Assembly (NCBI GenBank): GCA_965183835.1 | Contig: CBCYME010000004.1 | Coordinates: 124,001 to 188,000, forward strand | Reading direction: 5' to 3' | DNA length: 64,000 nt | DNA from: OMPR01 sp965183835 | GTDB taxonomy: Bacteria; Pseudomonadota; Alphaproteobacteria; Rhodobacterales; Rhodobacteraceae | Shown: positions 16,456 through 26,222 of the stretch, piece by piece | Layout of the letters: the number at the start of each line of letters is the position of its first letter | How positions within the stretch are numbered: position 1 is the stretch's first letter | Translations under genes and position numbers: made by a program | Notes under the pieces: model-generated | Seen by the model: the letters and a program-made list of their open reading frames with translations, nothing else | What the model was told of the DNA's origin: nothing | Database searches by the model: none

Positions 16456-18195
16456 TCAATGAGCACCACCGCGCTTGGCGTTGATCACCGTCTGTTCGAG
16501 CGGATTATAACCTTCCGGCACGGGCACAAGATTGACCTCTTCGGAGTAGGATGCATAGAACGCCTTAAGTTCCTCCACGAGGTCCGGCATCTGATCGGCT
16601 AGATTTGTAAGCTCAGACGGATCGGCCACGATGTCATACAGCTCCCAATCGCCATTGCCTTTGGGATCCAGATTCTGCATCAACTTGTAGTTCCCCTGAA
16701 ATACAGCACTAGAGCCTGCTAGTTCGTAACCAACCGGATTGTCATCGCCACGTACGCTTTCGATTTCTCCTTTGAGAACCGGCAACATACTGATCCCATC
16801 GGGCACATAAATTTCCCGACCGTCGTAAACTGGGCCGGGAGTATCAACGCCGGTAAGCTCTAGGATTGTCGGTAGGATGTCACGCACATAGGCAAATGTA
16901 TCCACCCGCGCCCCGGGTTCAATTGTACCGGGAAAACGCACGATCAGTGGAACGCGTAAGCCGCCCTCGGTTGAGAAGGTCTTGTAATAGCTTCCAGGAG
17001 TAGCGGATGCTGCTGCCCAACCCGGACCATAGTCGGCGTAAACACCTTTCTGACCCATGCTAGAGAAATCGCCGTTGAAGTCTTCCATATAGACCTTGTC
17101 GTAGTTGGCATTATACCATTCGCGATAGGCTTCGGATTGCGGAAGCTCGTTCGGATCGGGGCCATTGTCAGACATGAAGACCACGATTGTATTGTCGGCC
17201 ACGCCACGTTTTTCAAGGTGTGCGAGCAGTTTGGAAATATTCGTATCCATGTTGTCGAGCATACCGGCATAGGTCTGCATCTCACGCGAACGGAAGGCTT
17301 TTTCCTCATCGGTGAGTGCTTCCCAGTCGGGCATCTGCCACGGCTCGTAAGAGGTCTTCTTCATCTCAAGGTCTAGCTTAATATCAGGCGAAACCAAGCC
17401 AAGTTCTTTTTGTCGGGCCAGTCGTGTTTCGCGCAGCGCCTCAAATCCATCGTCATAAACACCATCGTATTTATCGATGAATTCCTTGGGGGCCTGATGC
17501 GGATAATGCATCGCCTGATAGCCAACCCACGCAAGGAATGGTTTGCCGTCGTCAATATTGCTGTCGATATATTCGATCATCCGATCCGTATAGAAATTAG
17601 ACGAGAAGTAGTCTCCTTCTGGAAGACTGGTGAGCTTATCGTCTTCATAGTAGTGGACCCGATCATAGAACGGTGCATAGGGTTGCTCGACCCAGTTATC
17701 AGCACCGCTTTCGCCCAGCATAAACGATTTTTCAAAACCGCGATCAAAAGGGATTGTGCCTGGCTCGTGGCCAAGGTGCCATTTACCCGTCATATAGGTG
17801 TGATATCCAGCATCCCTCAGCAGGCGCGGCAAGGTGACAACTTTGTCATTCAGATGCCCCTCGTAACCGGGCTTGCCAAACTGGTTGTCTGCTTGGATTT
17901 CGAGCATGTTGCCAAGGCCCGCGAGGTGATTATCAACGCCGCTAATCAGCATCGTACGCGTCGGCGAACAGGATGCGCCAACGTGAAAATTGGTGAACAT
18001 CATACCGTCGGCGGCAAGCTGATCGATGGCGGGCGTCTCGATTTCGCTGCCGAAGGCACCGATATCAGCATAACCCGTGTCATCAGCTATCAAAATGAGG
18101 ATATTTGGGCGGTTGTCTTCAGTTGCAGCTGCCGCCGCAGCCATTGCAATAGTTGATGCGCTGAGTAGCGCTAAAAAAGTCTTAGCTTGTACCAT
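16456..18195 (-). CDS. Type I arylsulfatase, exported
   Basis: The start at 18195 (GGAAGG upstream) gives 579 residues with a Sec-type signal peptide (about 1-24, many Ala). The mature protein begins with the alkaline-phosphatase fold strand PNILILIADDTGYADIG (metal ligands D38, D39) and has the sulfatase motif C76-S-P-T-R, whose Cys is converted to formylglycine. TGKWHLGHEPGTIPFDRGF is also typical. It hydrolyses sulfate esters in the periplasm. The gene is divergent from a LysR regulator, and a formylglycine-generating enzyme gene lies just beyond it, so activation machinery is linked. The substrate is unknown. A start at 18441 would bury the signal peptide and is rejected. Confidence 0.92.
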   Translation of the reverse strand: MVQAKTFLALLSASTIAMAAAAAATEDNRPNILILIADDTGYADIGAFGSEIETPAIDQLAADGMMFTNFHVGASCSPTRTMLISGVDNHLAGLGNMLEIQADNQFGKPGYEGHLNDKVVTLPRLLRDAGYHTYMTGKWHLGHEPGTIPFDRGFEKSFMLGESGADNWVEQPYAPFYDRVHYYEDDKLTSLPEGDYFSSNFYTDRMIEYIDSNIDDGKPFLAWVGYQAMHYPHQAPKEFIDKYDGVYDDGFEALRETRLARQKELGLVSPDIKLDLEMKKTSYEPWQMPDWEALTDEEKAFRSREMQTYAGMLDNMDTNISKLLAHLEKRGVADNTIVVFMSDNGPDPNELPQSEAYREWYNANYDKVYMEDFNGDFSSMGQKGVYADYGPGWAAASATPGSYYKTFSTEGGLRVPLIVRFPGTIEPGARVDTFAYVRDILPTILELTGVDTPGPVYDGREIYVPDGISMLPVLKGEIESVRGDDNPVGYELAGSSAVFQGNYKLMQNLDPKGNGDWELYDIVADPSELTNLADQMPDLVEELKAFYASYSEEVNLVPVPEGYNPLEQTVINAKRGGAH

Positions 18196-18290
18196 AAGTA
18201 CCTTCCGTGATTTATCTTTTCCGGGACAATGGGTCGCGGTTAGGCACATCGTGACGGTAAGTTTGTGATTGAACCATAGAAAATGATCAC

Positions 18291-18309
18291 CGTTCCAATT
18301 TTTGGAACG
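18291..18309. promoter_or_regulatory. Palindromic operator in the sulfatase/LysR divergent region
   Basis: CGTTCCAA-TTT-TTGGAACG is a perfect 8+3+8 inverted repeat, and a third CGTTCCA half-site follows at 18312-18318 across the lysR start. This matches the palindromic T-N11-A style of LysR regulator sites and points to autoregulation and control of the sulfatase. Confidence 0.6.
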
Positions 18310-18317
18310 AGCGTTCC

Positions 18318-19247
18318 ATGTTGAACGGAAGCAGGCAAATGATTGATGAGAAGACCGCAAAAGCGGTACGCGCGCTGGCGCAATTTGGGAATTCTCGTGC
18401 GGCTGCGGAAATGGTGGGAACCTCACCTGCCAGCTTTTCACGCTCTATCAGTCAAGCTGAGGCATATGTTGGCCATTCCTTGTTCGAACGCGGCGGTAAA
18501 TTTACGTCATTGACGCAAACTGGTAAAGAATTCTTACAGCTTCTTGATGAGCTGTACGCGGCTAACAGTTCATTTGAGGCTGGTGTTTCGAAACTGCGCT
18601 CTGTTGGCCCGGAAGTCCTGAACATCGGTTGTGGACCCTTGTCCAGTCGCCCGGTGATTGCACCTTTGATGGCTGAACTGTTGCGCGAGATGCCAAATCT
18701 ACGAGCCAGGATTGACGTGCGGGCCACCAAGGAACCGCTCGAGGGCTTGCGCATGAGCAGGCTTGATGTGGTGGTCTGTGATCTGACGCATACGCCGGAC
18801 CTGAGTGATCTGGACATTCAGATGCTGCGTAAAGAACCAATCTCTTTCTGCGCACGTCCTGAACACCCATTGCACAGATCAGAATCTGTTCACCTCGCCG
18901 AATTATTTCAGCACGCGATCATGTCCCCGCATGTTCACAGACACTGGCAAGAAGTGGTTGCTTCTGCTCTAGGGGGCGATCAACCGGCTTGGAAGATCGT
19001 AGAGCGCTTGCCACAGATTGAATGCGATGACTTTTCGTTGGTGACTGATTTGGCGTGCAGAACAAACCTGGTTTGCGCGGTTATGAGCGAAGACATCGCA
19101 CAACACGTTAAACTAAAATCTCTTAAGCAGATTAAGACAGTTGAGAAATTGACCTGGAACATTTGCGCAGCACGACGCAAGAACGTTGGGTTTCCTGCTC
19201 TAGATATATTCTGGGCACGGTTGTGCGATCAGTTTGGCGCAACGTGA
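18318..19247 (+). CDS. LysR-family transcriptional regulator
   Basis: This 309-residue protein has a winged helix at about 15-70 (ALAQFGNSRAAAEMVGTSPASFSRSI, then SLFERGGKFTSLTQTG) and a periplasmic-binding-like effector domain (about 95-300). An internal ATG at 18339 is an alternative start. It is divergent from the sulfatase gene and convergent with the FGE gene, so it probably controls sulfate-ester use. Some helix positions differ from typical LysR members, but the layout is complete. Confidence 0.85.
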   Translation: MLNGSRQMIDEKTAKAVRALAQFGNSRAAAEMVGTSPASFSRSISQAEAYVGHSLFERGGKFTSLTQTGKEFLQLLDELYAANSSFEAGVSKLRSVGPEVLNIGCGPLSSRPVIAPLMAELLREMPNLRARIDVRATKEPLEGLRMSRLDVVVCDLTHTPDLSDLDIQMLRKEPISFCARPEHPLHRSESVHLAELFQHAIMSPHVHRHWQEVVASALGGDQPAWKIVERLPQIECDDFSLVTDLACRTNLVCAVMSEDIAQHVKLKSLKQIKTVEKLTWNICAARRKNVGFPALDIFWARLCDQFGAT

Positions 19248-19277
19248 CAATGTTATGTAACGCAGCCCATAGCCTCA

Positions 19278-20276
19278 TCAATCTATATCTCGCACAATAC
19301 GAAAGCCGATATGGTTGCTACCGAGGCTCGTTTCAGCAGGTTGCCGGGCCGCAGGTCGATAACGCAGGCAGAAATTCGGGGCACAGAGCCATGATCCCCC
19401 CTTAACCAGCCGCATTGGACCGGTTGCAGCGCTGCCGAACCGTGCAGCGAAGGCCTGGTCGGGGCCAATGGGGTCGGTCTTTTCGCCAGGGATATGGCCG
19501 GGCGCCCACCAATCCGATACATGTTCCCAGACATTCCCGGCCATGTCATGGAGGCCATAACCGTTAGGAGCAAAGGAAGCGACCGGAGCGGTGCCATGAT
19601 GCCCGTCATCCGCAATATCTGCTGCGGGGAAGTCGCCCTGCCAGGTATTTGCTTTCCAGCCCTGGCGCGGATCGTAGATATCGCCCCATGTGTAGTTTGC
19701 CCCCTCCAGTCCGCCACGGGCCGCGAATTCCCACTCTGCTTCAGTGGGCAAGCGCCCGCCCGCCCATTGGGCATAAGTTGCGGCATCTTCGGGCGAGATG
19801 TGCACAACTGGATGCTCTTCCAGCCCGTCAATCGAACTATCAGGTCCAGTCGGGTGCTGCCAAGTGGCGCCTTTCACATAGCGCCACCAGGCATTGGGAC
19901 TGTCCAGAGACACCGCGTCGGTAGGTTGAGCGAAAACCATAGAGCCTGGCGTGCGCAGGTCTGGGGGCATATCGGGAAAGTCCTCGGCGGGTAGTCCTCG
20001 CTCGGCGGTCGTGAGATACCCGCTTTCTTCGGCAAAATGGGCGAACTGCGCGTTAGTGATTTCGGTTCGTGTAATTTCAAACGGCCCTACCGTGACTGGA
20101 TGTACGGGCGCTTCCTCTCTTTGGAATCTTTGCGATCCCATGAGATAAGTTCCTCCTGTCAGGGGGACGAAATCCAATGAAGTATTGGCCTCTCGCGGTA
20201 TAAATGCCGCAGCGCCACCCAATCCAACAACCGTAATAATTAAGGTGACGCCTATTAATCTATGACTTGAGCCCAA
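19278..20276 (-). CDS. Formylglycine-generating enzyme (sulfatase modifier), membrane-anchored or exported
   Basis: This 332-residue FGE-sulfatase-domain protein has GGTYLMGS at the start of the domain, GRLPTEAEWEFAARGG, YGLHDMAGNVWEH and the catalytic pair C298 and C303 (LCAPNFC, Cys-X4-Cys) that oxidises the sulfatase Cys to formylglycine. An N-terminal hydrophobic helix (about 8-25) suggests a signal anchor or signal peptide. The start is TTG at 20276, with AAGGA nine bases upstream; no ATG precedes the hydrophobic segment. It lies near the CSPTR sulfatase gene on the same strand, separated by the LysR gene. Other FGE-domain roles (for example ergothioneine-like chemistry) are less likely given the Cys pair. 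Confidence 0.88.
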   Translation of the reverse strand: MGSSHRLIGVTLIITVVGLGGAAAFIPREANTSLDFVPLTGGTYLMGSQRFQREEAPVHPVTVGPFEITRTEITNAQFAHFAEESGYLTTAERGLPAEDFPDMPPDLRTPGSMVFAQPTDAVSLDSPNAWWRYVKGATWQHPTGPDSSIDGLEEHPVVHISPEDAATYAQWAGGRLPTEAEWEFAARGGLEGANYTWGDIYDPRQGWKANTWQGDFPAADIADDGHHGTAPVASFAPNGYGLHDMAGNVWEHVSDWWAPGHIPGEKTDPIGPDQAFAARFGSAATGPMRLVKGGSWLCAPNFCLRYRPAARQPAETSLGSNHIGFRIVRDID

Positions 20277-20716
20277 TGCTGAAATCCTTCTATTCCTGCA
20301 ATCACTTGAAGCGTTGAGTGTTCAAAACTGCTCATAGCTGAGACAATATTCTTTCGAAACCTGATGCAACCGATGTCATTTGGTAGTGGTGAACTTGCCT
20401 AAATTCAACATCTAGTAAGTCACAATTTTCACCTGTATCGGCCGTTTTTGGCATAACTCAAAAGTGGCATACTTTTGGCGGTCCAAAACTCCGTTCAAAA
20501 CCTAAGTAGTTGTTGAAGGTTATTGACGCTCTAATGTGATAGCCGACGTTCGTGCAACGCGCAGCATCGGGTTAATTGGGCTCTTGGACGAAGCCGCTCG
20601 CGCGGCACTGGCGCTTGTGGCAAGTGTATTCAAGCATCCCACATGTTGGCGGATTTTGCGATCTGGCTGATCTGTTTGACGATTGAGGTTTCTCAATCGA
20701 CAGACAGGAGGATTTC
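20277..20716. other. Gap upstream of FGE gene containing the left part of the IS91-type element
   Basis: There is no gene. AAGGA before the FGE TTG lies at its left side. From roughly 20530 rightward the base composition rises, and the stretch probably belongs to the IS91-type element; an exact left end cannot be fixed by eye. Confidence 0.4.
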
Positions 20717-21604
20717 ATGGTCAGCGAGAGAACAACGCCGCTTCGTGAGCGGATGATCGAAGATATGCGCATTCGGGGTTTAGGGCCGCAATCTCAACGG
20801 GCGCATATTCGGGCGATCAAGGATTTTGCCGGATTTCTGAAGCATTCACCAGATACGGCGACACCCGAGGAGCTGCGCGCGTATCAGCTTCACATGACAG
20901 ATACCGAGGTCACGCCCTCGGTCTACAATGCCCGCATCACTGCCTTGCGTTTCTTTTTCTCGATGACCTGCGGGCGTGATGGGATGAAGAAGTACATGCA
21001 ATTCCGCACCGAGCCGCGCAAACTGCCTGCTGTGCTCAGCGTCGAAGAGGTTTCAGAACTTTTGGCGGTGGCACCGGGTCCGGGGCTCAAATATCGAGCG
21101 GCACTCAGTATCTCTTATGGTGCTGGCCTGCGCGCCTCTGAGGTCTGCAATCTCACGACCAGTGATATCGACAGTGATCGAATGTTGATCCATGTCGTGC
21201 AGGGCAAGGGGCGTAAAGACCGCAAGGTGATGCTGTCACCTGGATTGCTCGACCTGTTGCGTGATTATTGGTGCGAAGCACGTCCCGAGGGCTGGATGTT
21301 CCCCGGCAAGCCAAAGATCAACCCGATCTCACCCCGCCAGTTGAACAGGGCATTTACGTCCGCCAAGCGCATGGCCGGGATCAACAGACCCGCAACGCTG
21401 CACACACTACGGCACAGCTTTGCCACCCATTTGCTGGAAGCCGGGACAGATGTTCGGGTGATCCAAGTGCTGCTTGGCCATGCCAAGCTGACGACCACAG
21501 CCCAGTACACCAAAGTCGCCACCAAGATGATCCGGGATACGACCAGCCCGTTTGAAGCCCTCAAACAATTGAACCTGCAGACACGCAAGAAGCGACCCGG
21601 ATGA
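20717..21604 (+). CDS. Tyrosine recombinase of the IS91-type element
   Basis: This 295-residue integrase has an N-terminal SAM-like core-binding domain (about 8-95) and a catalytic domain with R139 (GLRASE), H229-x-x-R232 (HTLRH), H255 (LLGHA) and nucleophile Y264. The ATG follows GACAGGAGG. All catalytic residues are present, so it should be active. In IS91-like elements this gene accompanies the HUH transposase; its exact job in transposition is not settled. Confidence 0.92.
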   Translation: MVSERTTPLRERMIEDMRIRGLGPQSQRAHIRAIKDFAGFLKHSPDTATPEELRAYQLHMTDTEVTPSVYNARITALRFFFSMTCGRDGMKKYMQFRTEPRKLPAVLSVEEVSELLAVAPGPGLKYRAALSISYGAGLRASEVCNLTTSDIDSDRMLIHVVQGKGRKDRKVMLSPGLLDLLRDYWCEARPEGWMFPGKPKINPISPRQLNRAFTSAKRMAGINRPATLHTLRHSFATHLLEAGTDVRVIQVLLGHAKLTTTAQYTKVATKMIRDTTSPFEALKQLNLQTRKKRPG

Positions 21605-21614
21605 CGGACGGGGA

Positions 21615-22808
21615 TTGCCCCGCCCAAGGCTGGAGGTTGCTGACATATTCCGCAAGCACGGTCCCGCGTGGCGGCGGGCCAATGCAGGGCATGTCAGCCT
21701 GAGCCAGCTGAAGGTGATGTCGGCGATAGAGGCCTGCCGGACCGAGGCACTCGGTGGGCATGTGGCAGCCTGCACCAAGTGCGATCACCAGCATATCGCC
21801 TACAATAGCTGCAAGAACCGGCATTGCCCGAAGTGTCAGGGACCTGCTGCGCGTGACTGGATGGCGGCACGGGCCGAAGACTTGCTGCCCGTTGAGTACT
21901 TCCATGTGGTCTTCACCCTGCCAGCCGAGATTGCCCGCATCGCCCTTTGGAACAAGCGGGCCGTCTACGGCCTGCTGTTCCGGGCGTCCGCCGAGACCGT
22001 GATGACCATCGCCGCTGATCCCAAGCGCATGGGTGCTCGCGTTGGCATGACCAGCGTGCTGCATACTTGGGGATCTGCGCTGACGCATCATCCCCACATT
22101 CACATGATCGTCCCGGGCGGCGGCCTGTCACCGGGTGGCACTCGGTGGATCGCCAGCAAACCGGGCTTCTTCCTGCATGTGCGAGTGTTGTCGCGCCTGT
22201 TCCGACGCCTGTTCATCGAAGGGTTGATGGCGCTGCATCGCTCGGGTGATCTGGCGTTTTATAGTGACCTAAAAGGGCTGGCTAAAACCGGTGCATTTGC
22301 AAACTGGTTGGCCCCGTTCCGCAAAATTGAATGGGTGGTCTATGCCAAACCACCCTTCGGCGGACCGGAGGCAGTTCTGGCCTACCTCAGTCGTTACACG
22401 CACCGTGTCGCAATCTCGAACCAGCGCCTCGTCTGCGCCGATGCAAACGCCGTAGCGTTCCGATGGAAGGACTATCGCATCAAGAGTGGTGACCGACAAA
22501 AGGTGATGCGTTTGCCCACAGAAGAGTTCATCCGACGGTTCCTGATGCATGTTCTGCCCGACGGGTTCCACCGCATCCGACATTACGGTTTGCTGGCTTC
22601 CGCTCAACGCAAGGCCAACATCGCAAAGGTCCGTGCCCTGATTGGGGCAAGCGCTCCAGAACAAGAACCACGCTACGCCGATGATCCCGCACCACTTGCA
22701 TTGCGGGAACCATGCCCCTGTTGTGGTGGCACGATGCTGATCATCGAAACATTCAAACGCGGGCAGATTCCCCGATCCCGCGCCCCACCAAGGAAACAGG
22801 CCGCATGA
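21615..22808 (+). CDS. IS91-family HUH transposase
   Basis: This 397-residue transposase starts at a TTG (MPRPRLEVADIF is the usual family start; the ATG at 21601 is in another frame). It has an N-terminal zinc-ribbon (CTKC, then CKNRHCPKC, 53-74), the HUH metal motif H161-x-H163 (HPHIHMIVPGG) and candidate nucleophile Tyr in YLSRYTHRV (257/261). A CPCC pair sits near the C-terminus. It is the single-strand nickase of rolling-circle transposition and appears intact. Confidence 0.92.
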   Translation: MPRPRLEVADIFRKHGPAWRRANAGHVSLSQLKVMSAIEACRTEALGGHVAACTKCDHQHIAYNSCKNRHCPKCQGPAARDWMAARAEDLLPVEYFHVVFTLPAEIARIALWNKRAVYGLLFRASAETVMTIAADPKRMGARVGMTSVLHTWGSALTHHPHIHMIVPGGGLSPGGTRWIASKPGFFLHVRVLSRLFRRLFIEGLMALHRSGDLAFYSDLKGLAKTGAFANWLAPFRKIEWVVYAKPPFGGPEAVLAYLSRYTHRVAISNQRLVCADANAVAFRWKDYRIKSGDRQKVMRLPTEEFIRRFLMHVLPDGFHRIRHYGLLASAQRKANIAKVRALIGASAPEQEPRYADDPAPLALREPCPCCGGTMLIIETFKRGQIPRSRAPPRKQAA

Positions 22809-23619
22809 TCAATTGCCCGTTCATCTCATCCTATGCAAACCGGTTGCTTCAGCGACAACGGCCAAAATCCGTTGTGCGCAGCGATCCCAGAAGTCACATA
22901 AAAGGTGCAAATCGACAGCGCACTAGGCCAATTCCACGGCAACCGCGCTTGCCGAACGGCAAAACAGCCACCTTCAATCCGCAAAAACAACGCATCCGCA
23001 GCAGCTTCAAAACCAGCCCACAGCGCTCTTTCCCCATAGATACCGCCCAGCCCCCGCGGCTTCCTCCCTGAGAGATTTTCCAACGCGGGCCACCCTCTCG
23101 CCAAGCCGCAACCGCACACTCTGGCCCGCATCAGAAAATCTTCATCTCACCCGGCATTCGCTGCACTCGGCTTGAAGGTCCGCTGTCGGGAAACTGCCCA
23201 AACTTTGCAAAGTCTGCTTTCTGCGCATTGCTGACCTTGATCCTTGGCGTAGCATGGATCCCGGGTAGCTTCGAGTTTTGAATGGCCGCTTTCGGGAACC
23301 GTAGCACTTGCTCTCGCACCCGCAGCGAATGACCGGAAGCCCGCCCAAAGTTCCTGATTACATTCGCGGCCTTGAGGCTGAAACAAGATGGAGAAGAAAC
23401 TCCTAAATCTGGGCGTCAAAAGCTATTTCGTACTTCAAGGAAACCGTTCTTGCCAGTAATCACCACATGCTGAATGAGAACGCTGCAACGTGTTTCCAAG
23501 GCTGCGGTTCGTATATTCAGTTCGAATAGCGATGATATTTACTGTCGTCGCGAAAAACTATGGGCGAACTATGCAAAATTATGGGGTGTGCGAAGTGCTA
23601 TGCGCGCACCTACACCGGC
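22809..23619. other. Gap of 811 bp between the IS91-type transposase and gyrB
   Basis: The first part is presumably the right end of the element. Around 23131-23419 all three minus frames are open at once for about 200 bases, which argues for non-coding, GC-skewed sequence and not for a gene. No hairpin with a GTTC/CTTG abutment could be assigned as the element terminus. Confidence 0.4.
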
Positions 23620-26037
23620 CTAGAAATCCAAGTTTTCCACACTCAGCGCATTCTTTTGGATGAACTCTCGCCGGGGTTCAACGACATCGCCCATTAGTTT
23701 GGTGAATAGATCATCGGCTTCCACCATATCGTCCACTTTTACCTGCAAAAGTGTACGGGCATCCGGGTCCAATGTTGTTTCCCACAGCTGGTCAGGGTTC
23801 ATTTCACCCAAACCTTTGTAGCGTTGCAGCGATAGCCCTTTTTCACCTTCGTCCAGAATGGACTTGAGCAATCCCAAAGGGCCGTGAATGACCTGCGAAC
23901 GATCTCGACGCACAAGCTGGCCTGTGGTCGAATAGATGTCCTGCAAACTCTTGGTAAAGCTGCCAGTTTTGCGAGCTTCCCCGGATCGCAGCATTGGGCC
24001 ATCCAATGTGCGCACCTCTTCCACCCCACGTAGGATGCGGGCCAAGCGAATGCCGTGATCTTGGGTAATGCGCCCTTGCCAACCCTGTTCGTACTCTTGC
24101 GCAATCTGGTTCAGGCGGTGCGCGACTTTGTCTGCCACACCTTGCAGATCCGAATCCACCGCACCGGGGACAAACGCCCCTGCGACGGCGGCCTGTTCCA
24201 GAATGTGACGCGGGTAATGCGTCGGGAAGGCATCCAAAACACGCTTGAGCTGACGGGCTTCGTCAACAACGCGAGTCAAATCCTGACCGACCAGCTCTTC
24301 GCCAGATCCCAGTTTCAGAACTGCGCCATCGACGCCCTGATTGACCAGGTACTCATCCATTGCACCCTGATCTTTCAGGTACACCTCGGATTTGCCACGG
24401 CTGACTTTGTACAAAGGTGGCTGTGCAATGTACAAATACCCACCTTCGATCAGCTCAGGCATTTGACGATAGAAGAAGGTCAGCAACAGGGTCCGAATGT
24501 GGGCCCCATCGACGTCCGCATCGGTCATGATGACAATCTTGTGGTACCGCAGCTTGTCGATGTTGAACTCATCGCGACCAATACCGGTCCCCAAAGCCAT
24601 TACCAAATTGCCGATTTCCTGAGACCCTAGCATCCGGTCAAAGCGGGCCCGCTCGACGTTCAGGATCTTACCCTTCAATGGCAGGATGGCTTGGGTTTGA
24701 CGATCACGCCCTGTTTGCGCAGAGCCACCGGCTGAGTCCCCCTCCACCAGAAAGACTTCGGTTTTGGATGGGTCTTTTTCAGAGCAATCTTTGAGCTTAC
24801 CGGCAAGGTAATTCACATCCATCGCGGTTTTGCGGCGGGTCAGTTCACGTGCTTTGCGGGCGGCTTCGCGAGCCAGGGCAGCTTCGACGATCTTGCCAAC
24901 GATCTGCTTGGCGATGTTGGGGTTTTCTTCGAACCACTCAGCTAGCTTTTCGTTCACCAGACCTTCGACGGCGGGGCGCACTTCGGAAGAAACCAGTTTG
25001 TCTTTGGTCTGAGAACTGAATTTAGGGTCGGGCACTTTGACGGACAGAACGCAGGTCAAACCCTCGCGCGCGTCGTCGCCGGTAAAGCTCACTTTTTCCT
25101 TTTTGGCGATGCCGCTGGATTGGGCGTAGTTGTTTATGGTCCGGGTGAGAGCCCCCCGGAAACCCGCCATATGGGCGCCACCATCGCGTTGCGGGATGTT
25201 ATTGGTAAAAGGCAGAACGGATTCATGATAGCTATCATTCCACCAGAGTGCGACTTCTACACCGATATCATCACGCTCTCCGGTAATGAAAATCGGTTCT
25301 TCCATGACGGGGTTCTTTGATCGATCCAGGTATTTGACGAACTCTTTGACGCCACCCTCGTAGAACAGTTCCGATCTCAAGGCTTCTGCTGGGCGTTCAT
25401 CAATCAAGATAATCCGAACGCCTGAGTTCAAGAAGGCCAGCTCACGCAGCCGTCGCTCAAGCGTTTCAAAGGAATATTCGAGGTTCGAGAACGTATCAGT
25501 CGAGGCGAGGAACCGGACTTCGGTGCCGGTTCGATCGCCACATTCGCCTACGACCTTTAGATGTTCCGCTGTGTCACCGTGTTCAAAGCGCGCCACATGC
25601 TCTTTGCCATCACGCCAAACGCGCAGTTCCAGCCAGTTGGACAGGGCATTCACAACGGACACACCCACACCGTGCAGACCGCCAGAGACTTTGTACGAGT
25701 TGCTGTCGAATTTACCGCCCGCGTGCAGCTGGGTCATGATGACCTCGGCTGCGGAAACGCCTTCTTCTTCATGAATTCCAACCGGAATACCGCGGCCGTT
25801 GTCGCTGACGGAAACGCTGGAATCGGCGTGGATTTTGACGGTGACGTGGTCCGCGTGACCTGCCAAAGCTTCGTCAATGCCGTTGTCCACGACTTCGTAC
25901 ACCATATGGTGCAGGCCCGAGCCATCGTCCGTGTCCCCGATGTACATGCCGGGGCGTTTTCGGACGGCTTCTAAGCCTTTGAGAACTTTGATAGAATCTG
26001 CGCCATATTCTTCGGGCGTCTGTGCGGCTTCGGACAT
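23620..26037 (-). CDS. gyrB: DNA gyrase subunit B
   Basis: This 805-residue type II topoisomerase subunit has an N-terminal GHKL ATPase (VVDNGIDEALAG, DNGRGIPV, GGLHGVGVSVVNAL), a transducer domain (about 220-390), a TOPRIM domain with EGDSAGGSA and DADVDGAHI, and the C-terminal GyrA-interacting tail (QRYKGLGEMNP). It supplies negative supercoiling with GyrA, encoded elsewhere. It lies downstream of recF and a lysE-like gene in the replication block, with a 185-base gap before its start that contains CCACAA/TTGTGG (26100-26115). That gap may carry its own promoter. Confidence 0.98.
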   Translation of the reverse strand: MSEAAQTPEEYGADSIKVLKGLEAVRKRPGMYIGDTDDGSGLHHMVYEVVDNGIDEALAGHADHVTVKIHADSSVSVSDNGRGIPVGIHEEEGVSAAEVIMTQLHAGGKFDSNSYKVSGGLHGVGVSVVNALSNWLELRVWRDGKEHVARFEHGDTAEHLKVVGECGDRTGTEVRFLASTDTFSNLEYSFETLERRLRELAFLNSGVRIILIDERPAEALRSELFYEGGVKEFVKYLDRSKNPVMEEPIFITGERDDIGVEVALWWNDSYHESVLPFTNNIPQRDGGAHMAGFRGALTRTINNYAQSSGIAKKEKVSFTGDDAREGLTCVLSVKVPDPKFSSQTKDKLVSSEVRPAVEGLVNEKLAEWFEENPNIAKQIVGKIVEAALAREAARKARELTRRKTAMDVNYLAGKLKDCSEKDPSKTEVFLVEGDSAGGSAQTGRDRQTQAILPLKGKILNVERARFDRMLGSQEIGNLVMALGTGIGRDEFNIDKLRYHKIVIMTDADVDGAHIRTLLLTFFYRQMPELIEGGYLYIAQPPLYKVSRGKSEVYLKDQGAMDEYLVNQGVDGAVLKLGSGEELVGQDLTRVVDEARQLKRVLDAFPTHYPRHILEQAAVAGAFVPGAVDSDLQGVADKVAHRLNQIAQEYEQGWQGRITQDHGIRLARILRGVEEVRTLDGPMLRSGEARKTGSFTKSLQDIYSTTGQLVRRDRSQVIHGPLGLLKSILDEGEKGLSLQRYKGLGEMNPDQLWETTLDPDARTLLQVKVDDMVEADDLFTKLMGDVVEPRREFIQKNALSVENLDF

Positions 26038-26222
26038 CCGAAATTTCCTTCATTTTTTTGTCATGTTATACGTTCTCTGGTGGGCAATGTCACGCGATCC
26101 CACAAGATTTTGTGGTTGGAAATTGAAGTTCGCGGGATCTGAGGGATTGCCGTTTCCTGCTGGGGTGAGGGTTTCCCCAATTACCCTGCAGAGACACGAT
26201 GCAAAGCGTGTGCACGCCCGTG

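Larger units (their letters stand above)
20717..22808 (+). mobile_element. IS91-type element core: tyrosine recombinase plus HUH transposase
   Basis: Two genes 10 bases apart form the core of an IS91-family (rolling-circle) element of the subgroup that carries a phage-type integrase before the transposase. The element must extend beyond both genes; its ori and ter ends could not be identified by eye, and there are no inverted repeats, as expected for this family. Confidence 0.85.

Noticed and set aside
22826..23131. 101-residue minus-strand frame right of the IS91-type transposase
   Set aside because: Lies in element-end sequence, with no start signal or domain pattern.
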